This document shows positions 28,670 to 37,252 of a stretch of DNA of 64,000 nt, piece after piece; position 1 is the first letter of the stretch, and the number at the start of each line of letters is the position of its first letter. The DNA comes from Pseudomonadota bacterium (lineage in GTDB: Bacteria; Myxococcota; Myxococcia; Myxococcales; Myxococcaceae), in assembly GCA_023423535.1 (NCBI GenBank), contig JAFAFL010000151.1, positions 1 through 64,000 on the forward strand, in the 5' to 3' direction. A program made the position numbers and the translations under genes. Under the pieces are notes generated by a model. The model saw nothing but the letters and a program-made list of their open reading frames with translations. It did not search any database and was not told the origin of the DNA.

Positions 28670-29488
28670 CTACTTCGTCGCGCCGCCGCTGCGCAGGGCC
28701 TCGAGGTCCGCGCGGCAGGCGGCGTCGAAGCCCATCCGCGAGTCGTCGCCCTCGATCAGCCGGTCGCGCAACAGGTCGAGCAGCCCACCGGTCTCGTACG
28801 CCCAGAACATCACGCAGTCGCGGTTGTGCGAGTGGCCGCGGTGATCGGGATCCTCGTGACCGGTCACCATCGGCGCGCCGACGTTCACCAGCCCCATCAC
28901 GTGTCCGAGCTCGTGCAGCCACACGCCGTGCTCGGCGTTCGCGCACAGCCGTTCGCTCAGCGGGCCTCCGGGGCCGATCCGGCACGCGTCCTCGATCGTC
29001 TGCTTGAAGATGACCGCGTGCGTGTGCGCCCAGGCAATGCCGAGCACGCGCGAGTCGCCGCTGTCTTCGTGCCAGCGCCCGTCCACGAACATCACGTGCA
29101 TCTTGATCGTGTCGGCGGGGACCTCGAGCGCGAACTGCTCCTCCGCGAGCGCCTGCAATTCCTCGAAGGTCCAGCCGTGGTCCGCGCCGCGCGAGGCGAT
29201 CTCACCATCCCGCTGCACGCTGACCCCGCCCGGCTTCTCCACCAGCCCCGAGAGCGTGCCGGCGATCTCCTGCTCCACCTCTTCGCGCGGCTCGACGCCG
29301 GCGACGCTGTCCACCTCGATCACCAGCCTGGGAAAGCGGTCTCCGCGCGCGTAGTCCTCGTAGCGCGGACGCGGATCCTCGGCGCCCTTCATCGTCCCCC
29401 CGCCGCCGATGTCCCCCAGCGGAGAGGTATTGCAGGAGACGCTCAGTGCGGCGGCGACGAGAGCTGCGGAGAGGGACAGACGGGCCAT
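28670..29488 (-). CDS. Metzincin-like zinc metalloprotease lipoprotein
   Basis: 272 residues with a lipoprotein signal (ALSVSC, Cys19). The zinc motif is HELGHVMGLVN (His192, Glu193, His196) with a likely third ligand in HRGHSHNRDCVMFW and a Met-turn-like CVM after it. The N-terminal half is a prodomain-like region. Such secreted metzincins are frequent in predatory myxobacteria. The target is unknown. It lies upstream of nothing on its strand; the neighbour glgC is on the same strand but 52 bp further upstream and unrelated in function. Confidence 0.78.
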   Translation of the reverse strand: MARLSLSAALVAAALSVSCNTSPLGDIGGGGTMKGAEDPRPRYEDYARGDRFPRLVIEVDSVAGVEPREEVEQEIAGTLSGLVEKPGGVSVQRDGEIASRGADHGWTFEELQALAEEQFALEVPADTIKMHVMFVDGRWHEDSGDSRVLGIAWAHTHAVIFKQTIEDACRIGPGGPLSERLCANAEHGVWLHELGHVMGLVNVGAPMVTGHEDPDHRGHSHNRDCVMFWAYETGGLLDLLRDRLIEGDDSRMGFDAACRADLEALRSGGATK

Positions 29489-29539
29489 GACGCCGCCGAA
29501 GATGCGCAGCGCCGGGCCCGTCTGGAAGGGGCTACGCGA

Positions 29540-30772
29540 TCAGGTCAGCTTCATTCCCTTGGGGATCACCACCACGCCGCCGGCGGTGACGTGGAAGCGC
29601 TTCTTGTCCTCCACCGGGTCGTAGCCAATCGTGGTGTTCGGCGGGACGACGACGTTCTTGTCGATGATCGCCTTGCGGATCTTGCACCGCCGGCCGATCT
29701 CGACGTTCTCGAAGAGGATGCTGTCCTGCACGTCCGCGAAGCTGTTTACCCGGACCTTCGGCGAGAGCACCGAGCGGTGCACGTGACCGCCGGAGATGAT
29801 GCAGCCCTCGGAGACGAGCGAGTCCGTCGCGTGGCCCACCCGCAGCTGATCCTTGTCCGCGAAGACGAACTTCGCCGGCGGGAAGTTCGCCACGTGCGTG
29901 TAGAGCGGCCAGCGGTCGTTGTAGAGGTTGAAGACCGGGTCCACCTCCACCAGCTCCATGTTCGACTGGTAGTACACGTCGATGTTTCCGACGTCCTTCC
30001 AGTAGCCTCGCTCCTTGTCGAGCATCCCCGGGTACGCGTTCTGCGCGAAGTCGTACACGTACACGCGCGACTCGCGGAACATGTGCGAGATGATGTTCTT
30101 GCCGAAGTCGTGCGCGCTCTTCTCGTCCGCGGCGTCGCGCACCACCTCCTTCACCAGCGCGTCGGTGCGGAAGAGGTAGTTGCCCATCGACGCGAGGCAC
30201 ATCTTCGGGTTGCCCGGCATCGGCGGCGGGTCCTTCGGCTTCTCGAGGAAGTCCACCATCCGCCCGTCAGCGTCCACCTTGATGATGCCGAACTCGCGGC
30301 CCTCTTCGATGGGCACGGGGATCGCCGCCACCGTGCAGTCCGCCTTCTTCTCGAGGTGGAAGTCCATCATCTGGCGGACGTCCATCTTGTAGACGTGGTC
30401 CGCGCCGAAGACGAAGACGTCGTCCGGCTCCTCGTCGGTGATGATGTTGAGGTTCTGGTAGATGGCGTCGGCGCTTCCCTTGTACCAGTCCATGCCGGTC
30501 CGCATCTGCGCCGGCACCGCCTCGATGTAGTGGCCGAGGAACGCGGTCATCCGCCACGCGCGCGACAGGTGGTTGTTCAGCGAGTCCGACTTGTACTGGG
30601 TCAGGACCTTGATCTTGAACAGGCCGGAGTTGACGAAGTTCGACAGACAGAAGTCGATGATCCGGTAGCGCCCGCCGAACGGGACCGCCGGCTTCGCGCG
30701 CTCGCGGGTGAGGGGCTCGAGGCGCGTGCCGGCGCCGCCCGCGAGGATCATCGTCAGCATTTTCTGGGGCAT
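29540..30772 (-). CDS. glgC: Glucose-1-phosphate adenylyltransferase
   Basis: 410 residues. Nucleotidyltransferase N-terminus ILAGGAGTRLEPLT (9-22), then KPAVPFGGRYRIIDF, the allosteric/active-site segment ADAIYQNLNII, FGADHVYKMD, GNYLFRTD and YWKDVGNIDVYY; the C-terminal third is a left-handed beta helix (VHRSVLSPKVRVNSFADVQ). GlgC makes ADP-glucose for glycogen synthesis and is normally allosterically controlled. The ATG at 30772 was chosen because it gives the usual short N-terminus before the loop; ATG 30760 is also possible. No other glycogen gene is adjacent. Confidence 0.93.
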   Translation of the reverse strand: MPQKMLTMILAGGAGTRLEPLTRERAKPAVPFGGRYRIIDFCLSNFVNSGLFKIKVLTQYKSDSLNNHLSRAWRMTAFLGHYIEAVPAQMRTGMDWYKGSADAIYQNLNIITDEEPDDVFVFGADHVYKMDVRQMMDFHLEKKADCTVAAIPVPIEEGREFGIIKVDADGRMVDFLEKPKDPPPMPGNPKMCLASMGNYLFRTDALVKEVVRDAADEKSAHDFGKNIISHMFRESRVYVYDFAQNAYPGMLDKERGYWKDVGNIDVYYQSNMELVEVDPVFNLYNDRWPLYTHVANFPPAKFVFADKDQLRVGHATDSLVSEGCIISGGHVHRSVLSPKVRVNSFADVQDSILFENVEIGRRCKIRKAIIDKNVVVPPNTTIGYDPVEDKKRFHVTAGGVVVIPKGMKLT

Positions 30773-30857
30773 GGCCCGGGGGCATATGCGCCGGGTGCCC
30801 GAGAGGGCAAGCAGCACGGCGGCGCGTCGCTCGCCAGCGTTGACCGTTCGTCGCTGT

Positions 30858-31673
30858 CTAACGTGACGAAGTGGACACCGCCGGCAGCTCCGGTGCGACC
30901 GGCGGCGCCGGCGGCGTGTCGATGCGCTCGGCGGGGAAGTCGAACGCGGCCTCGAGGTAGCCCTTCGGCTGCAGCCTGCGCGCCTCGCGCGAGGAGAGCC
31001 CCGCGGGCGGCTCGAAGCGCGGCGAACCACCTGCGGCCGGGGCCACCACGCGGCTGCCGTCGCAGAAGAGCCACTGCACCTCGCCCGCCTCGTTCGCCGT
31101 GGCGAGGTAGAGCGGCGGCGGTCCGCGCTTCGGCGGGCGGTCCGGACAGGTGCGGCGCGCCTCGAGCTCGCGAGCGGCCCGGCCCGAATGCCACGCGGCG
31201 TGGGCCTCGCGTTCGGCGAGGTAGGCACGCAGCAGCGGTGCCCACTCGGCGCGCGCCTTCACCTGTGCGGCGAGCTCGAGGCCGCGGGCACGCAGGTCCG
31301 GCCAGGCGCTCTCGCGGGCAAAGCGGCAGCGGCGCACGGCCTCGAGGTTCTGCGCGTGGACCTCCGCCACGGGAGGCAGCGTCTTCGAGCCCTCGTCGAG
31401 CAGGTCCAGCTGCGCGCGCGTCCAGCGCTCCTCTGGACCTCGCTCCGTCTCCGCGAGCCAGCGCGAGAGCACGCCGTTGACGCTGCTCAGCTGGTCGATG
31501 AGCCAGCGCGGCTCGGCGGTGCAGATCTCGGAGCTGCCGCCGTAGTCGCGGTACTCCGCGCGCCACATGCCCAGCGTGTAGGTCTGAAGGGGCGGGGGTG
31601 TGCCCGTACGTCCGGCGGCGCAGCCTGTGAGGGCGAGCGCCAGGAGGAAGAGCGTTCCCGGAAGGCGTCCCAT
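30858..31673 (-). CDS. Lipoprotein, unknown function
   Basis: 271 residues with lipobox ALTGC (Cys18). A helical region (about 40-190: WRAEYRDYGGSSEICTAEP; LARGLELAAQVKARAEW-like segments) is followed by a beta part (PLYLATANEAGEVQWLFCDG) and a Pro-rich tail. No family is recognised. It lies 85 bp upstream of glgC on the same strand. Confidence 0.68.
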   Translation of the reverse strand: MGRLPGTLFLLALALTGCAAGRTGTPPPLQTYTLGMWRAEYRDYGGSSEICTAEPRWLIDQLSSVNGVLSRWLAETERGPEERWTRAQLDLLDEGSKTLPPVAEVHAQNLEAVRRCRFARESAWPDLRARGLELAAQVKARAEWAPLLRAYLAEREAHAAWHSGRAARELEARRTCPDRPPKRGPPPLYLATANEAGEVQWLFCDGSRVVAPAAGGSPRFEPPAGLSSREARRLQPKGYLEAAFDFPAERIDTPPAPPVAPELPAVSTSSR

Positions 31674-31768
31674 CCGTGAACCCTAACACCCGGTGGGGCG
31701 AAGAGGGGGCATTGCAGGGGGGCGGCCGTGTCGCCGGGGACCCGTCAGCGTGTAGAATCCGACGCTGA

Positions 31769-32659
31769 ATGAGCGCGAACGAGACCCGGGTCACGAGCAT
31801 TTCGCGGATGTCGAATCGCGTCGGCTCCGCCACCGAGAGCTGCCTCGTGCAGATCTACGGGCCGGAGCTGGGCAAGCGCTACGTGCTCGACGAGGACGAG
31901 CTGACCATCGGGCGCGACGTGAAGAACCAGATCGTGCTCGACAAGGACAACGTCTCGCGGCGCCACGCCTGCATCCGGCTGCGCGCGGGGAAGTTCTACG
32001 TGGAGGATCTCGGCTCGACGAACGGCACCTACCTCAACGAGGAGGAGGTGGTGCAGGAGATGCCGCTGCGGAGCGGCGACATGGTCCAGGTGGGCAGCAC
32101 GATCTTCAAGTTCCTCAGCGGCGGGAACGCCTCGGCGGTGGAGAGCCTCTACCATGAGGAGATCTACCGGATGACGATCGTGGACGGCCTCACCCAGGTC
32201 CACAACAAGCGCTACTTCCTCGAGTTCCTCGAGCGGGAGATGGGGCGCTGCCACCGCTACGGGCGCGCGCTGTCGCTGATGATGTTCGACATCGATCACT
32301 TCAAGAACATCAACGACACGCACGGGCACCTCGCCGGTGACTACGTGCTCCGCGAACTGGGCTCGACCATCCGTCCCCGCGTGCGCCGCGAGGAGTGCTT
32401 CGCGCGCTACGGCGGCGAGGAGTTCGCGGTGGTGATGCCCGAGGCCGGCCCCGACAACGCGCGCAAGTTCGCGGAGAAGGTGCGCAAGCTCATCGAGGAC
32501 AAGCCGTTCACCTTCGAGGAGAAGCACATCCCCGTTACCGTCAGCATCGGCGTGGCGGACATGACGCGCGAGATGACCGAGCCGCTCCAGTTCATCAAGG
32601 TCGCGGACGCGAACCTCTACAAGGCGAAGAAGAGCGGCCGGAACCGCGTGGTGGGCTGA
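31769..32659 (+). CDS. FHA-GGDEF diguanylate cyclase
   Basis: 296 residues. An FHA domain (about 24-118) has the phosphothreonine-binding signature: GR at 48-49, SRRH at 63-66 and NGT at 85-87. A GGDEF domain (about 130-296) carries MMFDIDHFKNIND, the active-site loop GGEEF (215-219) and SIGVADM. The product cyclises two GTP into c-di-GMP. FHA input suggests control by Ser/Thr kinases, which are abundant in myxobacteria. The inhibitory I-site (RxxD five residues before GGEEF) reads RREE, so product inhibition may be weakened. It is divergent from the lipoprotein gene. Confidence 0.9.
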   Translation: MSANETRVTSISRMSNRVGSATESCLVQIYGPELGKRYVLDEDELTIGRDVKNQIVLDKDNVSRRHACIRLRAGKFYVEDLGSTNGTYLNEEEVVQEMPLRSGDMVQVGSTIFKFLSGGNASAVESLYHEEIYRMTIVDGLTQVHNKRYFLEFLEREMGRCHRYGRALSLMMFDIDHFKNINDTHGHLAGDYVLRELGSTIRPRVRREECFARYGGEEFAVVMPEAGPDNARKFAEKVRKLIEDKPFTFEEKHIPVTVSIGVADMTREMTEPLQFIKVADANLYKAKKSGRNRVVG

Positions 32660-32677
32660 GCCTCTCTTCAGGGCACG

Positions 32678-33187
32678 TCAGGGCACGTCGATGAAGAGGT
32701 GCTGCGAGGGCGCGAAGTGGTGCTCCTCGCAGTCGCCCCCGGTGCCGTCCTCCCACGCGAGCATGGCGAACTCGGCGGGTGAATCGAGCGCGACGATCGG
32801 GTGGTGCCAGGTGCCGGCGCGGTAGTTCACGCCCATGCCAGGACCTGCGACGAACGCGCGCAGTTGCGTGAGGTCCGGCCCGCCATCTCTCGAGGTCGGC
32901 GCCACGCAGACGAGAAAGCGCGCGCACACCAGCGGGAGAAAGACCTGCGTCGAGTGCGGATGACGCTCGAGCAGGCGCACGGTGAAGGGGAGTGCCTGCG
33001 GCGCGGAGCTGAACACCGCGAGGTTCGGCTGCGCGTTCGAGCGAGCGTTGTGCAACTGCGCGGCGTGGTTGAAGCGCACCGCGGTGCCCTGGTTCGCGGC
33101 CGCGCCACCGTCTGCGCGCGTGGAGACGACGTCTCCGAAGGGAGCAAAGAGGTCACGCGTCAGCGGCAGGGCGGTGAGGGTCTGCAT
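32678..33187 (-). CDS. allA: Ureidoglycolate lyase
   Basis: 169 residues, the usual size. Family signatures: PLTRDLFAPFGDVV at the N-terminus, RHPHSTQVFLPL (cupin-like metal/substrate strand), GMGVNYRAGTWHHPIVAL and the C-terminal HLFIDVP-type strand. AllA releases glyoxylate and urea from ureidoglycolate in purine (allantoin) catabolism. The start is ATG 33187; an upstream extension exists but has no family similarity. It lies alone, convergent with the FHA-GGDEF gene. Adenosine deaminase in this window fits a purine-use theme, but no other allantoin gene is near. Confidence 0.85.
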   Translation of the reverse strand: MQTLTALPLTRDLFAPFGDVVSTRADGGAAANQGTAVRFNHAAQLHNARSNAQPNLAVFSSAPQALPFTVRLLERHPHSTQVFLPLVCARFLVCVAPTSRDGGPDLTQLRAFVAGPGMGVNYRAGTWHHPIVALDSPAEFAMLAWEDGTGGDCEEHHFAPSQHLFIDVP

Positions 33188-33311
33188 GTGTCGGCGAGGA
33201 TGTTGTCCGCCGGTCCCTGAAGGCAAGCCTGTGCACGGCCGCGGACAACGCTGCGCGCGGGGATCAATGAGCGCGTGCAGCGAGGGCGGGTGCGTGGCGA
33301 CGGTGCGCGCC

Positions 33312-34214
33312 ATGGCCGACAAGAACGACAAGAAGAGCAAGAACCCCGACCCTCAGGAGGCCGGCGCGAAGCCGCCCTTTCCGAAGCAGGAGCAGTCCAC
33401 GCCCGGCACCGAAGGAGACCTCACGCCGAAGGCCGATCACGGCGAGCGCTCGTACAAGGGCATGGGCCGGTTGAAGGGCCGCGCCGCGCTGGTGACCGGA
33501 GGCGACAGCGGCATCGGCCGGGCGGTGGCGCTGGCGTTCGCGCGTGAAGGCGCGGACGTGGCGGTGAGCTACCTCGAGGAGCACGAGGACGCGAAGGAGA
33601 CGAAGCGGCTGGTGGAGGAGGCGGGCAGAAAGTGCGTGCTCATCCCGGGCGACCTCGTCGAAGAGGCGCAGTGCAAGCGCGTGGTGGCGGAGACCGCCAA
33701 GGCCTTCGGCCGGCTCGACATCGTCGTGAACAACGCCGGCTACCAGGGACGCGAGCTGGAGCGGTTCGAGGACCTCGATGCGCAGCGGCTCGAGCGCACC
33801 TTCCGCACGAACATCCTCGCCATGTTCCACATCTGCCGCGCGGCGCTGGCGCACCTGAAGGAGGGCGCGGCGATCATCAACGTGGCGTCGATCCAGGCGT
33901 ACCAACCGAAGCCGGCGATCATCGACTACGCGAGCACGAAGGGCGCGATCGTCACCTTCACCAAGGGGCTCGCGCAGGAGCTCATCGATCGCGGCATCCG
34001 TGTGAACTGCGTGGCGCCCGGGCCGGTGTGGACGCCGCTCATCCCGCAGTCCTTCGGCGCCGAGCACGTCTCGAAGTTCGGTCAGAACGCGCCCATGGGC
34101 AGGCCCGCTCAGCCGGCGGAGCTCGCGCCGGCGTTCGTGTTCCTCGCCTCGGACGAGTCCCGGTACATCAATGGAGAGGTCCTCGGCGTGACGGGCGGGA
34201 AGGTCCTGCCGTAA
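33312..34214 (+). CDS. SDR family oxidoreductase
   Basis: 300 residues. A polar, charged N-terminal tail of about 50 residues precedes the Rossmann fold: TGGDSGIGRAVALAFAREGA (cofactor loop), NNAG, VASIQAYQPK and YASTKG (Tyr-x-x-x-Lys). The tail and the GGDSGIGRA variant are typical of the YhdF/YghA group of bacterial SDRs induced by stress. It probably oxidises or reduces a carbonyl with NAD(P)H; the substrate is unknown. The ATG at 33312 was chosen because it opens the family's charged tail. Confidence 0.87.
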   Translation: MADKNDKKSKNPDPQEAGAKPPFPKQEQSTPGTEGDLTPKADHGERSYKGMGRLKGRAALVTGGDSGIGRAVALAFAREGADVAVSYLEEHEDAKETKRLVEEAGRKCVLIPGDLVEEAQCKRVVAETAKAFGRLDIVVNNAGYQGRELERFEDLDAQRLERTFRTNILAMFHICRAALAHLKEGAAIINVASIQAYQPKPAIIDYASTKGAIVTFTKGLAQELIDRGIRVNCVAPGPVWTPLIPQSFGAEHVSKFGQNAPMGRPAQPAELAPAFVFLASDESRYINGEVLGVTGGKVLP

Positions 34215-34311
34215 GGGAGGTTTGCTTTTCCCATCCGGCAACAAAAGGGTGACCTGTGCGATGATGGGTAGGCTGCTGTCGTCGCACAGCACACCCCTGG
34301 AGCCCTCCGCC

Positions 34312-35100
34312 ATGTCCGTCCCGCCGGTCCGTCCGAACAGCCCGTCCGCCGTGCCTCCGCTTCCGCAGGTCGTCCGCGCCGAGGTCCAGAGCAACGACCC
34401 CACGCAGCGCCTGTCGCGGGACTCGACCGGGCACATCCGCATCTCGGGCGAGGCGTCGAACCGCGGCTTCGTGCCCTCGAGCGCGCAGCTGAGCTTCGAC
34501 GGTCAGACGGTGTCGGTGCGGCTGTCGGGCGGGATGTCGCCGTACGACACCTTCAAGGCGCTCGAGGCGGCGATGCCCCAGGGCTACAAGCTCCGGTTCG
34601 TGCACCAGGCCGGCAAGGACGCGCTGGTCGAGGTGGTGAGCACCACGAAGTTCGGCCCGCCCTCGCGCCCCGAGCCGCAGAGGCCTTCGGAGCCCTCGCG
34701 GCCTTCGCGGCCGGACGGGTTCAACCCGAGCCCCGCGCCGGTGCAGCCGAGCCGTCCCGGACCGTGGGCGCCGCCGACCGCGCAGGCCGTGGAGGCGAAG
34801 GTGTGGAGCGGTGACCCGGCGCAGCGCATCTCGCACGACAGCACCGGGCAGATCCGGATCAGCGGGCTCGCGGATGGGTCGTCGCCGGACCCGCGCATCA
34901 ATCTCTACTTCGACGGCCGCGACGTGAACGTGGCGCTCGATCAGGGCATGACCCCGTACGAGACCTTCCAGGCGATCGCCGCCGCGATGCCGCAGGGCTA
35001 CCGGGCGAACCTCGTGTTCCAGGCGCCGCACTCGCACGCGGACGTGCTCATCGAGGTGAAGAAGTCCCCCAGCGCCAACGAGGGCGACTGGCTGAAGTAG
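34312..35100 (+). CDS. Tandem-duplicated two-domain protein, unknown function
   Basis: 262 residues built of two copies of a module of about 85 residues. Copy 1 (about 18-108): VRAEVQSNDPTQRLSRDSTG, then FDGQTVSVRLSGGMSPYDTF and EAAMPQGYKLRFV. Copy 2 (about 163-252): VEAKVWSGDPAQRISHDSTG, FDGRDVNVALDQGMTPYETF, AAAMPQGYRANLV. A Pro/Ser/Arg linker (PSRPEPQRPSEPSRPSRPD) joins them. No signal peptide or TM is visible, so the protein is probably cytoplasmic. GGAG precedes the ATG at 34312. No family recognised. A rho-independent terminator follows. Confidence 0.72.
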   Translation: MSVPPVRPNSPSAVPPLPQVVRAEVQSNDPTQRLSRDSTGHIRISGEASNRGFVPSSAQLSFDGQTVSVRLSGGMSPYDTFKALEAAMPQGYKLRFVHQAGKDALVEVVSTTKFGPPSRPEPQRPSEPSRPSRPDGFNPSPAPVQPSRPGPWAPPTAQAVEAKVWSGDPAQRISHDSTGQIRISGLADGSSPDPRINLYFDGRDVNVALDQGMTPYETFQAIAAAMPQGYRANLVFQAPHSHADVLIEVKKSPSANEGDWLK

Positions 35101-35128
35101 CCGCTCTGCGTAGCCCGTTGATGTGACG

Positions 35129-35165
35129 AGAGGGACCGGCCGCAGGGCCTGTCCCTCTTTGCTTT
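35129..35165 (+). terminator. Rho-independent terminator
   Basis: An 8-bp stem AGAGGGAC/GTCCCTCT with an inner CGGCC/GGGCC region, followed by TTTGCTTT. It serves the tandem-module gene. Confidence 0.75.
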
Positions 35166-35178
35166 GCGGGGCATGCGA

Positions 35179-35967
35179 TCAGTTGATCGGCTCGCCGGTG
35201 CCCGCGTCGGACTCGTCCGTCTCGTCGGTGGTGCCGGCGTCGGTCTCTTCGTCGGTGCTGCCCGCGTCGGTCTCGTCGGTGGTGCCTGCGTCGACCTCCT
35301 CCTCACACCCGACCTCCGCGGTCTCGACCTGCTTCACGAAGATGACGGGGCGGAGGATGAACGAGTGCTGCGGACCGGCGGGGTGGACGTTGACCGACTT
35401 CTCGCCATCGAAGTCGACGGTGAGGGTGGTCTCGCTGCAGGCGCTGATCTGGAAGGGGCCGTTGAGCTTGATGCCCGTCTGATCGCCGCTGGGGATCTTC
35501 AGCGGAGAGGTGGAGCCGTCGGCCATCACCACGTGGTGGCCCGCGCCGGGCGCGAGGAGGAGGCGGAGCTGCGAGATCTCGCCGGCCGGCAGAGCCGCAG
35601 CGCCGAGCTGCAGGAAGGCGCCGTTCTGGAGCGTGAGCAGGTCCACGGTGACCGGGGCGCTCATCACGGTGACGGTGCCACCCGCGGTGACGGCATCGAC
35701 GTGATCGATGGTGACGAAAATTGAGGTGACCTCGGGCTTCGGCGCATCGACGAGGTTCACCACCAGCCGCCCGGTGCTCGGCTGGATGCGGGGGCGCGCC
35801 TGAAGGCCTTCCTCGGGCGAGATGCCTCCATTGTCCGCGCTGGCGGGGAGCTCATCCGGACCCACGACCCGCCACGCCTGCGGCTGACCGCAGCCGAGCG
35901 CGAGAGCGAGCGAGAACACGAGCGTGACGGCAGCCGTCCACAGCGACTTCTGGAGAGAGACATTCAT
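35179..35967 (-). CDS. DUF4382 domain lipoprotein
   Basis: 262 residues with lipobox ALGC (Cys26). Residues about 70-205 form a DUF4382 domain: TGRLVVNLVDAPKPEVTSIF, VTIDHVDAV, then the LRLLLAPG strand and a closing LRPVIFVKQVE. The C-terminus is a run of Asp/Thr/Glu/Gly (DAGTTDETDAGSTDEETDAG), a flexible acidic tail common in myxobacterial surface proteins. The function of DUF4382 is unknown. The ATG at 35967 was preferred to one at 35985 because it fits a short signal. Confidence 0.85.
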   Translation of the reverse strand: MNVSLQKSLWTAAVTLVFSLALALGCGQPQAWRVVGPDELPASADNGGISPEEGLQARPRIQPSTGRLVVNLVDAPKPEVTSIFVTIDHVDAVTAGGTVTVMSAPVTVDLLTLQNGAFLQLGAAALPAGEISQLRLLLAPGAGHHVVMADGSTSPLKIPSGDQTGIKLNGPFQISACSETTLTVDFDGEKSVNVHPAGPQHSFILRPVIFVKQVETAEVGCEEEVDAGTTDETDAGSTDEETDAGTTDETDESDAGTGEPIN

Positions 35968-36106
35968 GCGCGTCGCCCAGAGCATTGCGCGTGCCGCGGA
36001 GGGGGCCAGTCGCTCTCGGCGTTTGCGCAGTGGGGGCGTGGGTCGCGCGCCCGCCCGGTGTCGGTCCGGACCTGTCCGATGCGCGGCCGCTTGCTAGCGT
36101 GTGCCC

Positions 36107-36625
36107 ATGTCCCGCGGCGGCCCGGTCGATCCCGAGAGGGTGCGGAATCTCATCACGCTCGATGCGCAGAACCTGATGACGCGGCTGCGTTCACGGCGGC
36201 CGGAGATCATCTCGCTCTTCTCGCGGAGCCGGGACCGGGACGTGCTCGTGCGCACGCTGCGCTCGTGGTTCGAAGATGTGGGTGCGGAGCCGCTGCTCCT
36301 GCTCGAGCCGGAGCACCAGTCCGCCGTCAGCGCCTTCTACGAAGCGGTGGACGCGCTGCGCTTCTACTTCCACTACACCGAGGACATGCCGGGCACGGTG
36401 GACCGCACCCTCACGCTGCGCCTGGCCGAGCTGGAGGGACACTACGTCCGGCTCACGCGCGCGCTCGGCGGGCCGGTGCCGGTGGACCTCGCGGACCTGC
36501 AGGACGTCTCGCCTCCAACGCGCCGGACGCAGGAGTCGACCGAAGACGAAGAGGCCGCGGAGGTCGTGGCCGAAGTGGTCGATGCGGAGGTCGTATCCGT
36601 GTCCGCCGAGGGCGAGCCGCGCTGA
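36107..36625 (+). CDS. Hypothetical cytosolic protein
   Basis: 172 residues. The first 125 look helical (VRNLITLDAQNLMTRLRSRR; AVSAFYEAVDALRFYFHYTE; RTLTLRLAELEGHYVRLTRA), the rest acidic and probably disordered (EDEEAAEVVAEVVDAEVV). No family is recognised. A GTG at 36101 is an alternative start. It ends 3 bp from the convergent methyltransferase gene. Confidence 0.68.
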   Translation: MSRGGPVDPERVRNLITLDAQNLMTRLRSRRPEIISLFSRSRDRDVLVRTLRSWFEDVGAEPLLLLEPEHQSAVSAFYEAVDALRFYFHYTEDMPGTVDRTLTLRLAELEGHYVRLTRALGGPVPVDLADLQDVSPPTRRTQESTEDEEAAEVVAEVVDAEVVSVSAEGEPR

Positions 36626-36628
36626 CGG

Positions 36629-37246
36629 TCAGCGTGAACGGGCAGGGGCAGATGACGCGGGGCGAACGCGCGCGGTGAAGCGGCGCATGGTGCCCTCCGC
36701 GCGGCGCTGCGAGGCGTCGATCTCGAAGCCGGCGGCGCGCACCGCGGACTCCGTGTCGCGGTTCGGGTGACAGCCTCCCGCGAGCTTCGTCCACGCGGGC
36801 TGGATGAGGTCCTGCCACTTCGCGCCGAGCGCGCCTTCGCTGCGCACGTGCTCGAGCATCCGCAGCTCGCCGCCGTTCGCGAGCACCCGCTTCACCTCGC
36901 CGAGCCCTCGGTGCGCATCCGGCACGCTGCAGAAGACGAGGCCGCTCACCACCGTGTCGAACGCGCCGTCGCGGAAGGGGAGGGCCTCCGCGGAGCCACA
37001 TACCAGCGGCACGTCCGGCGCCCGCTTGCGAGCCGCGCGCAACGCGTCCATCGCCGGGTCCAGCCCGATCACCTTCGTGCGGCCGCGCTCGTAGAGCGGC
37101 AGGTTCCGCCCCGTCCCGCACCCGATGTCGAGCACCTGCCCACGCGCGCCCGATACCAGCCACGCACGCCAGCGCTTCAGCCCCGTCGCCTCCGCGAGGG
37201 ACATGAAGCCGTCGTACAGCCAGGGGATCTGCTCGAGGCCGCGCAT
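36629..37246 (-). CDS. Class I SAM-dependent methyltransferase
   Basis: 205 residues. Motif I VLDIGCGTGRNLP binds SAM; the acidic loop follows in VIGLDPAMDALRAA; motif II/III are GSAEALPFRDGAFDTVVSG and VKRVLANGGELRMLEHV. This belongs to the Methyltransf_11 group (UbiE/phospholipid N-methyltransferase-like). The substrate is unknown. The C-terminal Ala/Arg/Ser tail is disordered. It is the next gene downstream of the PIN toxin gene on the same strand with 6 bp between, so it may be cotranscribed with the toxin pair. Confidence 0.87.
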   Translation of the reverse strand: MRGLEQIPWLYDGFMSLAEATGLKRWRAWLVSGARGQVLDIGCGTGRNLPLYERGRTKVIGLDPAMDALRAARKRAPDVPLVCGSAEALPFRDGAFDTVVSGLVFCSVPDAHRGLGEVKRVLANGGELRMLEHVRSEGALGAKWQDLIQPAWTKLAGGCHPNRDTESAVRAAGFEIDASQRRAEGTMRRFTARVRPASSAPARSR

Positions 37247-37252
37247 GATGGG

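Noticed and set aside
32664..32698. Inverted repeat CTCTTCA/TGAAGAG with a GGGCACGT duplication between convergent genes
   Set aside because: The stem is 7 bp with a 21-base loop and reaches into the allA coding end; too weak to call a terminator.
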